DNA from: Dyadobacter arcticus
GTDB taxonomy: Bacteria > Bacteroidota > Bacteroidia > Cytophagales > Spirosomataceae
Reading direction: 5' to 3'
Assembly (NCBI RefSeq): GCF_011762185.1
Contig: NZ_JAASQJ010000003.1
Span: forward strand, 1,178,001-1,242,000
Length of the DNA stretch: 64,000 nt
Both the position numbers and the translations under genes were made by a program. This document shows, piece by piece, positions 17,888 through 25,823 of the stretch. How positions within the stretch are numbered: position 1 is the stretch's first letter; every line of letters starts with the position of its first letter. Below the pieces are notes generated by a model that made no database searches, was not told the origin of the DNA, and saw only the letters and a list, made by a program, of their open reading frames with translations.

Positions 17888-20008
17888 TTATTCTGCTGTT
17901 ACTTCAAATAATTTTCCGTCGTATAATTCATCAAGCTTTACATTGAACCCGGATTGAGCCAGCTCTTTTCCCGTTCCCGAGGCAACGTCCTTTTCAGTCA
18001 GCGCCTCCACAATCCGGTATCGTTTGGCGGGATCCAGATATTGGATAGTCACCTGCCGCTCCCGATCCGTACCGCCCTGCCGGAATACGCCGATGGTGCC
18101 CCCGGATTTGGACTCTGTATTAATCCGCTGAAACCCGTCCCAAGCACCTTCTTTGGGTTCGCCAAAACCCGGCAAATCCTGTCGGTAGGTCATGATTTGA
18201 TGCCGGTTTTCCATTAATTGCAGCCAATCGGCATACCCCCGATACTTTTTCAGGTCGTCGCCGGACAGTTTTCTGGGATCGCCCAACATAATAGGCAATG
18301 CGCCTGCCAGTGATTTAATGTGTAATGCCCAACCCTCGTCCTGCATTTCTGGATTTCCGATTACCAAAGCCGTTGCTGGCACAGCCGGCGAACGCCACCA
18401 TGCCATGTTTCGCACCCGCAAGTCAACGTGTGTTCCCGGCCCGTAAAAATTGGAGAGCCAATCACCTTCGGCATGTTTGAGCATGGCGTAGTCGATCAGC
18501 TGCAGCCCGCCCATCGTTTCAAAAGTACAATCGATAAAGAGCGACGGTTTGGCCACATGAAGCTCGTCAAAAAGCTTCCATACCTCTTCGTAATTGGCAT
18601 ACAGCGATTCGTGATGGTCGCGATGCCCCGGATGGCCCTTTGCATAACAGCCCGTTACCTTATTACCAAATCGGTAAGTGCTGGTAACGACCGTAAAATC
18701 CAGTTTCAAATATTCCAGGCCGTATTCCAGGGCCAGTTTGAGCAACACATCTTTGATGTATCCACGCCAAGGCGTACCAAAGCAGGCTGTCCGCATATTG
18801 AGGTCATCTTCGTGCAGGTTGGCAGGCTGCTGCTTTTCATCCAGCACAAACCACTCCGGGTGCGCTTTGTAGACTTTACTGTCAGGCGATGCGCTGCCTA
18901 CGCTGACCCAGAGCCCCGGCTTCATGCCCAGCGATTTGATATAGTCAAAGACCGGCTTCAAACCATTGGGAAATTTTTTCTTGTCAATGAGCCAGTCGCC
19001 ATAGTTATCGGCCCAGCCGTCATCGATGATGAATTCCTTCATTCCGGCATCTGCGGCTGCCTTTGCAAGCTCCATCACCAGCTTTTCGTTGATATTTTTG
19101 CGAAAAGGCATCCAGGTGTTGTAAACGAACGTCGGCTTCTGCGCCAGTTCGCATAACCTTATGCCCATGTGTTTTCTTACGAAATCAGGTACAGTGGTGT
19201 TCAGTATCTCATCCGGGTCTCTGTGATTGTTGTAGACCATGGTAAAAACCTGCGGCGTCACGAAGGATTCGCCCTTCCGAATGTATTTGCGAAATGGATA
19301 GCGGGCATCTTTGTGGGTCAGACCGCTCAGGATCACGGGTTCGTCCCAAAATGCAGAGGTATGTTTCACTACACCCGACGCTTCATTTCCAATGACAATC
19401 CCCTGCTGCCAGTCACTGTTATGCACAGTCACCAATGCATCCTGCATATTGCCATCATACGGGCCAATAGAACGACGACGTCCGTAATCGTGACAAATCC
19501 AGCTGAATGTAGTTGCATGGTAAGGCGTGACTTTAAACTTCTCAATATCAACAGATTCCAGCTGGACATCCTTGTCTGAAAGATTTTTAATAGCGAGGTG
19601 TTTACGGATAACGGGTAAATCGGGATACAGTAAGTAGCTAACTGTAACCTCCACCAGATGGTTACTGCTCAAAAGTGTCACCGCAGCGCCATTTCCCAAC
19701 TTTACATCTGTGATCTTCTCAATATTCTTTAAAGTCCAATCACCCAGCCCGGAGTAGACTTTACTATTGATCTCAAACTGAAATTCCGGGCTTTTTTTAT
19801 CAAAATATTTAAAATCGCCCTCCACGGGTTTGTACTCAGAAGTGAAGTAATGCCCACCAGATGCAGGCAGCTGGATCAGCCTCTTTACAAGTCCGTTGTT
19901 AAGGATCAGCTCAGAAGCGGTCCATTTTGCGTAAATGTCCTGAGCGGAGAGGTTTGTTGAGATGATTAAATAACATATAAATAAGAACAGCTTGGTTTTC
20001 CCGGCCAT
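17888..20008 (-). CDS. GH36-type alpha-galactosidase, secreted
   Basis: This 706-residue protein has a signal peptide (residues 1-22, ending LSAQ), an N-terminal beta-sandwich and a clan GH-D (beta/alpha)8 barrel. Markers are NTWMPF near 298, EFIIDDGWADNYGDW near 325, KPGLWVSVGSA near 364, and EYLKLDFT with probable nucleophile Asp437. The acid/base lies in the region of AMLKHAEGDWLSNFYGPGT. GH36 enzymes release alpha-linked galactose (or N-acetylgalactosamine) from oligosaccharides. It heads an operon with PhyH and MFS genes, and a divergent AraC regulator starts 147 bp away. Exact specificity within clan D is uncertain. Confidence 0.88.
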   Translation of the reverse strand: MAGKTKLFLFICYLIISTNLSAQDIYAKWTASELILNNGLVKRLIQLPASGGHYFTSEYKPVEGDFKYFDKKSPEFQFEINSKVYSGLGDWTLKNIEKITDVKLGNGAAVTLLSSNHLVEVTVSYLLYPDLPVIRKHLAIKNLSDKDVQLESVDIEKFKVTPYHATTFSWICHDYGRRRSIGPYDGNMQDALVTVHNSDWQQGIVIGNEASGVVKHTSAFWDEPVILSGLTHKDARYPFRKYIRKGESFVTPQVFTMVYNNHRDPDEILNTTVPDFVRKHMGIRLCELAQKPTFVYNTWMPFRKNINEKLVMELAKAAADAGMKEFIIDDGWADNYGDWLIDKKKFPNGLKPVFDYIKSLGMKPGLWVSVGSASPDSKVYKAHPEWFVLDEKQQPANLHEDDLNMRTACFGTPWRGYIKDVLLKLALEYGLEYLKLDFTVVTSTYRFGNKVTGCYAKGHPGHRDHHESLYANYEEVWKLFDELHVAKPSLFIDCTFETMGGLQLIDYAMLKHAEGDWLSNFYGPGTHVDLRVRNMAWWRSPAVPATALVIGNPEMQDEGWALHIKSLAGALPIMLGDPRKLSGDDLKKYRGYADWLQLMENRHQIMTYRQDLPGFGEPKEGAWDGFQRINTESKSGGTIGVFRQGGTDRERQVTIQYLDPAKRYRIVEALTEKDVASGTGKELAQSGFNVKLDELYDGKLFEVTAE

Positions 20009-20112
20009 AAGCAGCGATTTTCAAATCTTTTACAGTTGTACTATTACCATTCAAAATTCATCTATTCCGGGAAAAATCAACTGAACGATTTTACTCTAAA
20101 CATGGATTATTA

Positions 20113-20120
20113 TACCTTTG
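20113..20120 (+). promoter_or_regulatory. Candidate Bacteroidota -7 promoter element (TACCTTTG)
   Basis: TACCTTTG matches TAnnTTTG and lies 35 bp before the AraC start at 20156. TTTTAC about 20 bp upstream is a possible weak -33 element. The same octamer occurs at 13777. Confidence 0.4.
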
Positions 20121-20155
20121 ATTTTAAGTAAGCCATTTGGATAAATTCGTACAGC

Positions 20156-21055
20156 GTGATGAGGAAAAGCAGAGGTTTTGAGGGAGAATTGATCATTGAG
20201 GTTCCGAAAATGGCCGTTACAAATTGTGAGGAACTTCCGCTCATCCGGTCGCTGTTCATTTCCCGTATGGGCTTCTATCCCAAAGCATTACACCACTATT
20301 ACCAGCGACCAGCCGGTATTTCGCAGGTGATCCTGCTCTACTGTACGGATGGAAAAGGCTGGATCCGGATCGAGGACGAAAATATCAACATGCAAGCGGG
20401 TGAATTATTCGTCATTCCAACAGGAATACCCCATTCTTATGGCGCTGATGCAAAAAACCCTTGGAGTATTTATTGGTTTCATTTAAATGGAAGTCAGGGA
20501 AATGATGCTGCCTATGCGATCATGGGTTCGGAAAATCAACCATTTCGGGCTGTTCAGGTAGGTTTTTCGGATGAGCGTAATGTGGTGTTCAAACAGATCG
20601 CGACCACGTTTTTGAAAGGGTACAGTGCCGCCAACCTGCTGCTCGCCAACCTGTCATTGCCCTACTACCTGTCCACATTCATCGCGCCGGAGCATTTTAG
20701 CCACAACAATAACATCACACCCCAGATCAATGCTACCGATCGTGCTGTAAAATTTATGCAGGATAATCTTTCCCACGCCATTACACTGGATAATATTGCC
20801 CAGTCGGCACATCTTTCGATCTCTTTTTTTTCAAGAAAATTCAAACAGGATACGGGCTATGCGCCGATTGAATATTTCAACCATCTCAGGATCCAGAAAG
20901 CATGCCAGCTACTCCATTTCAGCGATCTTCGCATCAATGAAGTAGCCTCCCGGATCGGAATTGACGATCCGTTTTATTTTTCAAGATTGTTTAAACAACA
21001 GATGGGCGTTTCACCGGTGCATTACAGGAAAAACAAGGGGACGGACGTGCATTAG
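20156..21055 (+). CDS. AraC family transcriptional regulator (alpha-galactosidase locus)
   Basis: This 299-residue protein has an N-terminal AraC-type sugar-binding cupin (about 30-170, with GISQVILLYCTDGKGWIRI and LFVIPTGIPHSYGAD) and a C-terminal double HTH (about 195-290). The HTH part contains LDNIAQSAHLSISFFSRKFK, INEVASRIGIDDPFYFSRLF and KQQMGVSPVHYRK. It is divergent from the GH36-PhyH-MFS operon with a 147-bp shared upstream region, the usual position for a local activator. Start alternatives one codon apart exist (MM). The inducer is probably a product of alpha-galactoside breakdown, by context only. Confidence 0.92.
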   Translation: MMRKSRGFEGELIIEVPKMAVTNCEELPLIRSLFISRMGFYPKALHHYYQRPAGISQVILLYCTDGKGWIRIEDENINMQAGELFVIPTGIPHSYGADAKNPWSIYWFHLNGSQGNDAAYAIMGSENQPFRAVQVGFSDERNVVFKQIATTFLKGYSAANLLLANLSLPYYLSTFIAPEHFSHNNNITPQINATDRAVKFMQDNLSHAITLDNIAQSAHLSISFFSRKFKQDTGYAPIEYFNHLRIQKACQLLHFSDLRINEVASRIGIDDPFYFSRLFKQQMGVSPVHYRKNKGTDVH

Positions 21056-21158
21056 CCATGAATGATGCCTGTACTTTACCTGGAAACCCCCGTAAATTAT
21101 CCCTACACTTCCCGACATATTTACATAAATTGCTTTTTTAACCAAACACCCTTTCCAC

Positions 21159-21581
21159 ATGGCACATACTACCTCCAATCCAAAGATCCACGAAGGCCGG
21201 AATCTCAAACGATTTCGGGAAATGCTCTCGATCAAACAAGATCACCTCGCATTCGAGCTCGGCGAAGATTGGAACCAGCAAAAAGTCTCGTTGCTCGAAC
21301 AGAGGGAAAAGATTGATTCGGATATTTTGGAGCAGGTTGCTGCTATTTTGAAGATTCCTGCTGAGGCGATAAGGAATTTTGATGAACAACAGGCAATCAA
21401 CATAATATCAAATAATACTTTCGACAATTGTGCTCAACCAGCCTCTGTTTTTAATAACTCTACAATCCATCCAATTGACAAAATGATACAACTTCATGAG
21501 GAGAAGATTGCTTTGTATGAGCGGATGTTGAAGGAGAAAGATGAGATGATGGGGCGGTTGGAGCGGTTGATTGGGAAGTAG
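21159..21581 (+). CDS. XRE-like helix-turn-helix protein with C-terminal coiled coil (copy 2)
   Basis: This 140-residue protein starts MAHTTSNPKIHEGRNLKRFRE and is nearly identical to the protein at 11742 over its first 88 residues, then diverges in a charged tail (EEKIALYERMLKEKDEMMGRLERLIGK). The upstream sequence, including AACCAAACACC close to the start, is shared with copy 1. Many synonymous differences between the copies point to an old duplication kept by selection. No YhcG gene follows here; a REPIN-like element and a damaged higBA module do. A third partial copy of its tail is at 22265-22369. Confidence 0.8.
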   Translation: MAHTTSNPKIHEGRNLKRFREMLSIKQDHLAFELGEDWNQQKVSLLEQREKIDSDILEQVAAILKIPAEAIRNFDEQQAINIISNNTFDNCAQPASVFNNSTIHPIDKMIQLHEEKIALYERMLKEKDEMMGRLERLIGK

Positions 21582-21595
21582 AAAAAACAGCTTAA

Positions 21596-21758
21596 AGCTC
21601 CGGAGGAGCTAACTGTTTATAGAAAAAAAATCAAAGATCATAAATTTTTGGCTCCATCGGGGCCTCCTTGGAATTGGAAATAAATCAGGAGGCCCCGCTG
21701 GGGCCTTGCAATAAACTTGATATATACTTCTCTATAAACAGGAAGCCGCTCTGCGGCT
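21596..21758. mobile_element. REPIN-like symmetric palindromic element
   Basis: A 163-bp element is bounded by mirror-image ends. The left end is a 15-bp palindrome (AGCTCC-GGA-GGAGCT, 21596-21610), a 2-bp gap and CTGTTTATAGA (21613-21623). The right end is the inverse: TCTATAAACAG (21731-21741), a 2-bp gap and the palindrome AGCCGC-TCT-GCGGCT (21744-21758). The centre holds a 9-bp perfect stem (GGGGCCTCC 21659-21667, GGAGGCCCC 21688-21696). Two inverted REP units around a spacer are the layout of REPINs, which RAYT (Y1 REP transposases) mobilise in trans. No RAYT gene is in the window. Confidence 0.75.
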
Positions 21759-21796
21759 ACGCGGATTCCAATGACGTAAGCCAGTGGGTATTTTAG

Positions 21797-21913
21797 TATT
21801 TTTCTGCTCTGAGAGGCGATCTAAAAGGATTTTATTCGGTCAGAGTATCAGGAAACTGGCGTATTATCTTTCGTTTTGTTGGAGAGAACGCTGCAGATGT
21901 AGATTATCACTAA
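21797..21913 (+). pseudogene. higB: HigB toxin, 5' truncated
   Basis: After a stop at 21794-21796 the frame reads YFSALRGDLKGFYSVRVSGN and then WRIIFRFVGENAADVDYH with a stop at 21911-21913. This is the C-terminal third of a HigB/RelE-type mRNA interferase. The first 50-60 residues are missing and no start codon fits, so no active toxin is expected. The truncation lies just after the REPIN-like element, and the intact antitoxin gene follows 15 bp later, as in normal higBA modules. Confidence 0.8.
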
Positions 21914-21915
21914 AC

Positions 21916-21922
21916 AGGAGGT
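21916..21922 (+). promoter_or_regulatory. Canonical Shine-Dalgarno (AGGAGGT) for higA
   Basis: AGGAGGT lies 6 bp before the higA ATG at 21929. Strong Shine-Dalgarno sites are uncommon in Bacteroidota, which fits an acquired module. Confidence 0.6.
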
Positions 21923-21928
21923 ACTATT

Positions 21929-22252
21929 ATGGCTTTATTTGATCCAGCCCATGCGGGCGAACTTATTCGAGAAACCCTTGACGGGATTTTTGAGGAAATA
22001 GGGCAAAAACTTACAGTTGAGCAGGTTGCCGCAGTATTGGGGACAACCCGTAAAACGCTGTCTGCAATTATCAATGGAAAGTCTGCGGTGTCGCCAGAAA
22101 TGGCAATCCGTTTAGGTGCGGCATTCCCTAACACGGATGCCGAGTTTTGGTTAGCCGTACAGAAAAATTATGATCTTGCACAGGCGAGGAAGCGTGTAGA
22201 CGCATCTAAAATTCGTGCAATATGGCAACCGAAGGCGTTGCAGCCTGCATAA
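21929..22252 (+). CDS. higA: HigA family addiction module antitoxin
   Basis: This 107-residue protein has the HigA layout: FDPAHAGELIRETLDGIFEE at the N-terminus, an HTH (LTVEQVAAVLGTTRKTLSAI, then INGKSAVSPEMAIRLGAAF), and AEFWLAVQKNYDLAQARKR near the end. HigA binds HigB and represses its own operon. Its toxin partner just upstream is truncated, so it is now an orphan antitoxin, possibly kept because it represses other promoters or neutralises related toxins. A strong Shine-Dalgarno site precedes it. Confidence 0.92.
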   Translation: MALFDPAHAGELIRETLDGIFEEIGQKLTVEQVAAVLGTTRKTLSAIINGKSAVSPEMAIRLGAAFPNTDAEFWLAVQKNYDLAQARKRVDASKIRAIWQPKALQPA

Positions 22253-22264
22253 ACATCGCAAATT

Positions 22265-22369
22265 ATGTTACCTCAGAGAATAGAGAGATTGTTTGATTTC
22301 ATTGAGTATTTGAATGAGCTGATGTCGAAGAAGATGATGGGGCGGTTGGAGCGGTTGATTGGGAAATAG
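22265..22369 (+). pseudogene. Remnant of the HTH gene tail (third partial copy)
   Basis: A 34-codon frame (MLPQRIERLFDFIEYLNELM, then SKKMMGRLERLIGK) shares its last 34 bp (22332-22365) exactly with the end of the HTH gene at 21544-21577. Only the tail is present, so this is a partial duplication or the end of a lost third copy. Confidence 0.6.
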
Positions 22370-22474
22370 CTGACAATCAGCATGGAAATCATATTGTGTT
22401 TCGATGACAATGATTTTTCTAGCAACTTAGATTGCTGTATGATAAAATTGAGGGAAATGAGAACAGGTATTGCA

Positions 22475-22782
22475 ATGACACAGACCGAATTCATAAAGAC
22501 CTTTGAGGCCTTCCCGGCAAAGGCGCGGCTATCTATTGCAAAAAAATACAGGATCGCATGATTGATCAACTCTTTGAAGAACTCGACGCAGAATTGCCTG
22601 ATGTAGAAATGTCTTCCCAAGAGATCCAGGATGAAATCAATGCGTACCGAAATGAAAAAAACCAAAAAGCTTATTACATAATTACTGGAGATGAAGATTT
22701 ATTAGTTGTAAGTGAGTATCAGAATACAAAAATCATTACAATGAGCCAATTCATTAATACAAGCTCAGGAACATTATCTTAA
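22475..22782 (+). pseudogene. Antitoxin/PIN toxin chimera with frameshift and deletion
   Basis: The frame from 22475 reads MTQTEFIKTFEAFPAKARLS and then IAKK, as a small Bacteroidota antitoxin would, and meets a stop after the A7 run at 22540-22546. Adding one A restores KKIQDRMIDQLFEELDAELP and then EIQDEINAYRNEK. The text then changes to AYYIITGDEDLLVVSEYQNT and IITMSQFI, which resembles the C-terminus of a PIN-domain toxin. It ends at 22782. About 100 residues of the PIN domain seem to be deleted. The 74-codon frame at 22558-22782 is the in-frame rest. Confidence 0.7.
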
Positions 22783-22853
22783 CAAGATACTTCAACCAAC
22801 AGTTAGTAAGATCAGCGACATAGATATTAGGAAACTATAATTCCCACAATCCA

Positions 22854-23630
22854 TTAACGCCCCCTCTTCCCAGTCTCAAAAACAACCATATTTGTCACGA
22901 TACGGGCGTAGTGCTGGTTTTCAAAATCGCTGACGGCGTGTCCGGGCTGGCTGTAAAAAATCCAGCCTTTTCCAGCAGGCATGTACCAGGCCGATCGGCT
23001 TTGCATCCACTTTTTGCCACTTTTGTCCTGCATGATCATCCCCAGCAATATCGTTCTGGCGGGGTTCACATGCAAATTGTGGTTCAGAAATGCTTCTGTT
23101 CTGGACAATACGAAACCGTCTCTCTTTTCTTCCTTTTTCCGTACGTCTGGTGTGAAGGAAAAAGTTGAATCGTAGCGGATTTTGTTCGTGGTGATGAAAT
23201 GTTTCGGCGCAAGGTTTACGACAATCATATCAATGTCGCCGACATACTTATATCCGCCAGATTCCACCTCTCCAGTTGGCAGATCCAGGTCAAGAAATGT
23301 AAACCATGACGCATTTTTCCTTTTCATCGAACTCACCGAATGGTGAAGACAAATGAGCCGCCCGCCATTTTGAGTATAGTCAATAAAGGCCCTCTCGGCG
23401 TCCGGGTCAAGGTCTTTGTGAATATAAATCACAACCGCACGAAAGCCAGTAAGCGAGGCTGGCATTTCAGACTGCACCACGATTTTACTGTCCAGATTTT
23501 CATAATCTTTCAATGCCCCGGCGAGTACTTCCATGGCTGGAATTTCGTCCGCCACAATCAGCACCTGCTGTCCATAACCCCGGCAGATGGTCAAAGTCGA
23601 TACCAATAGCATAAAGAATGTCTTTTTCAT
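22854..23630 (-). CDS. ThuA domain protein, secreted
   Basis: The ATG at 23630 gives 258 residues with a signal peptide (MKKTFFMLLVSTLTICRGYG). An earlier in-frame ATG at 23759 would overlap the upstream gene and lacks a signal. The rest fits the ThuA (trehalose utilisation-like) glutamine amidotransferase fold: FRAVVIYIHKDLDPDAERAF, GGRLICLHHSVSS and WIFYSQPGHAVSDFENQHYA. ThuA proteins are common in Bacteroidota polysaccharide loci; their reaction is mostly unknown. It is the last gene of the beta-helix-GH28-GH/FGE-ThuA run, 16 bp after the fusion gene. Confidence 0.85.
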   Translation of the reverse strand: MKKTFFMLLVSTLTICRGYGQQVLIVADEIPAMEVLAGALKDYENLDSKIVVQSEMPASLTGFRAVVIYIHKDLDPDAERAFIDYTQNGGRLICLHHSVSSMKRKNASWFTFLDLDLPTGEVESGGYKYVGDIDMIVVNLAPKHFITTNKIRYDSTFSFTPDVRKKEEKRDGFVLSRTEAFLNHNLHVNPARTILLGMIMQDKSGKKWMQSRSAWYMPAGKGWIFYSQPGHAVSDFENQHYARIVTNMVVFETGKRGR

Positions 23631-23646
23631 TTTGCTTTTTAAGTTA

Positions 23647-25821
23647 CTATTCCATGTCCGCCACGCAACGAAATCCGACGGTTGCACAACGGTCCAGTCC
23701 CGGCCAGGTGAGCAGGTACTTCGCGCCGAAATTGGTTTTCTGAGCGCCCTGATCGGCATACCACTCGGAAGCCCGGTTGATATACCAGGCGCCGCCCCGC
23801 AAAATACAATAATCGTTATATCCGTCGGTACGTTCGCTTTCGGTCATTTGCCACACGTTCCCGCTCATGTCGTAAAGGCCTGTTTTTGTTTTGCCTTTTT
23901 CGAATTGCGTAACTGGCGTTGTAGCCGACCATTGTCCTGTATTGACCAAGGTTGAGTCCAACGCGTTCCCCCAGGGATAAGCCGTTGCCTCCTGCCCATT
24001 CTGCGCAGCCCATTGCCACTCGGCTTCGGTGGGTAGTCGCTTCTTTGCCCATTTGGCATAAGCGCGCGCGTCGTGGAGATCAACATATGTTACCGGATGA
24101 TTCTCCAGTCCTTTGGAAGGCTTGCCATCTTTCCAATGTTTGAGGAAATTTTCCGGATGCTCGGGTTTGTAGCCGGATGCTTTCAGGAAAATAGCAAACT
24201 GCGCATTGGTTACCAGCTTTTTGTCCATTGCAAACGGCTGCAATCTAAGAGATACTTTCCCGGTCGTGATCTCATTCCGGGTTTGGCTGTACGAATAATC
24301 CACATAATTACCGATCGGGTAAAAGCCACATTCCCGCTGGCGAAAGGCAAAAGTCATATTGACAGAATCCGCAGATACAGGAATACGGGACATTTCCTTC
24401 GGGATCAGGCTTACTTTGTATTTCTCAGTCGCATTGACTGGTTTGAGTGTATGCGCTGGAAGCGCAAATGCTGTACTGAAATCTGCCTTCTCAAACTCGA
24501 CAGCTTGTTTTTTCAGGAACGCGTAGAATTCCGGAGAGCATTCGTCCTCAGGAATACCCAGTATTCCGGCTATGGCTTTGGGCTTGAAATCTGCGTAGAT
24601 ACTGACTTTTCCTTCTTCCAGGGTGGTCAATATTTCAGCTCCGCTAATGAGATCGAAATACCGCATTCCTTTCACATACTCCTGCTCAAAAAGCTTCCCG
24701 ACCGTCCCCTGCTCCTGCCGGTTGATGACCGTCCAAAGTGTTTTAGTCCCCAGCTTCCACTCAGAAGCAAATACGCGGTTTAACTTGATTGGAAAAAGCG
24801 GTGTCCATTCGCCTTCTGTAAAAAAAGGAGTGTATTGACGCAGGACGGGCAGTATAGCTTTGTAATAGTACTTGTCACGCGGGTTCAATGGGTTTACCGT
24901 CCCAAACACATTCTCCCAGATCACGAGTCCGCAGCCATTGACCCATGCATTTTGAATGAGTGTTGATTGTTCATGACTGAACCGTGATAGCCGGTATATC
25001 ATGTGTTTTTGTTCCAGCCAGCGGTTCCGTACCAGGTGCGGCACTTCGCCAAATTCCAGGTTTTTGTATTTTTCATTCCAACCCACTTCCAGCCACGACT
25101 GGTGTACCAGGTTCAATGCTTCGGGGTTGATAGGAATCTCAGACTGGAATATGGCACCTTTTTTAGCTTTTTGTAAATCATCAAAAAAACCGTCTACAAT
25201 CGAAATCGTATCCAGGTACACACCGTCAGCGCCTACTTCCTTCACCATTTTTAGCAGTTCGTCCTCATCCCGGATCCCCTGCTTTCTGGCAATGTTGTCC
25301 CAGGGATTGTAGGCGATCATTAGCTTTTTGCCCATCGCATGCAGCTCCGCGGAAAGTTTTTTCAAACCATTGATTCCGCCGGGCAAATTCCGGTAGAAGT
25401 CGAATTGTGTTCGGTCGTCGAAACCCAGCTGGGGATAAGTCGGCCACAGCACCACTACGTCCACGCCGCCGTATTCATCTTCATACTTTCGCAGACAAGC
25501 CCGAATGTCGAAATTCCCGTTCCGATCGTAAAGAGTCTTTTCATTGGCCATCAAAAAGAAGGTTGAATACGCATTGGAAGCCCATTTGAAGTCAGGGTTG
25601 CGGTAATTTTCGTCCTTGTAGTTCAAATGCCGCAGCGTGGAATCCTTCCAGGCTCTGAGCTCATTTCGCCAGGCATCCCATTTCTCGGGGCCAGTGGGTG
25701 CTTCGATCAGCTGGTAATGTCTTGTGGTGAGCCCCTGGGACTTGCTCACCTGCGACCAGCCCGCGGTGATCAGGAAAAAAGAAAAAAATAAGGAAAGAAA
25801 AAGCGGCTTATATTTTAACAT
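23647..25821 (-). CDS. Glycosidase-like TIM barrel fused to formylglycine-generating-enzyme (FGE) domain
   Basis: This 724-residue protein has a signal peptide (1-23, ending GWSQ). Residues about 90-400 look like a glycoside hydrolase TIM barrel: VDVVVLWPTYPQLGFDDRTQ, LMIAYNPWDN, VGADGVYLDTISIVDGFF and GCGLVIWENVFG. Residues about 520-722 form an FGE/sulfatase-modifying-factor domain: KKLVTNAQFAIFLKASGYKP, HPVTYVDLHDARAYAKWAKK, RLPTEAEWQWAAQ, YPWGN, DMSGNVWQMTES, LRGGAWY and VGFRC. FGE-like domains oxidise sulfatase cysteines or serve as binding folds. The fusion lies in the pectin locus, 2 bp from GH28. No sulfatase is in the window, so the FGE part may not act on one. Confidence 0.82.
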   Translation of the reverse strand: MLKYKPLFLSLFFSFFLITAGWSQVSKSQGLTTRHYQLIEAPTGPEKWDAWRNELRAWKDSTLRHLNYKDENYRNPDFKWASNAYSTFFLMANEKTLYDRNGNFDIRACLRKYEDEYGGVDVVVLWPTYPQLGFDDRTQFDFYRNLPGGINGLKKLSAELHAMGKKLMIAYNPWDNIARKQGIRDEDELLKMVKEVGADGVYLDTISIVDGFFDDLQKAKKGAIFQSEIPINPEALNLVHQSWLEVGWNEKYKNLEFGEVPHLVRNRWLEQKHMIYRLSRFSHEQSTLIQNAWVNGCGLVIWENVFGTVNPLNPRDKYYYKAILPVLRQYTPFFTEGEWTPLFPIKLNRVFASEWKLGTKTLWTVINRQEQGTVGKLFEQEYVKGMRYFDLISGAEILTTLEEGKVSIYADFKPKAIAGILGIPEDECSPEFYAFLKKQAVEFEKADFSTAFALPAHTLKPVNATEKYKVSLIPKEMSRIPVSADSVNMTFAFRQRECGFYPIGNYVDYSYSQTRNEITTGKVSLRLQPFAMDKKLVTNAQFAIFLKASGYKPEHPENFLKHWKDGKPSKGLENHPVTYVDLHDARAYAKWAKKRLPTEAEWQWAAQNGQEATAYPWGNALDSTLVNTGQWSATTPVTQFEKGKTKTGLYDMSGNVWQMTESERTDGYNDYCILRGGAWYINRASEWYADQGAQKTNFGAKYLLTWPGLDRCATVGFRCVADME

Positions 25822-25823
25822 GT

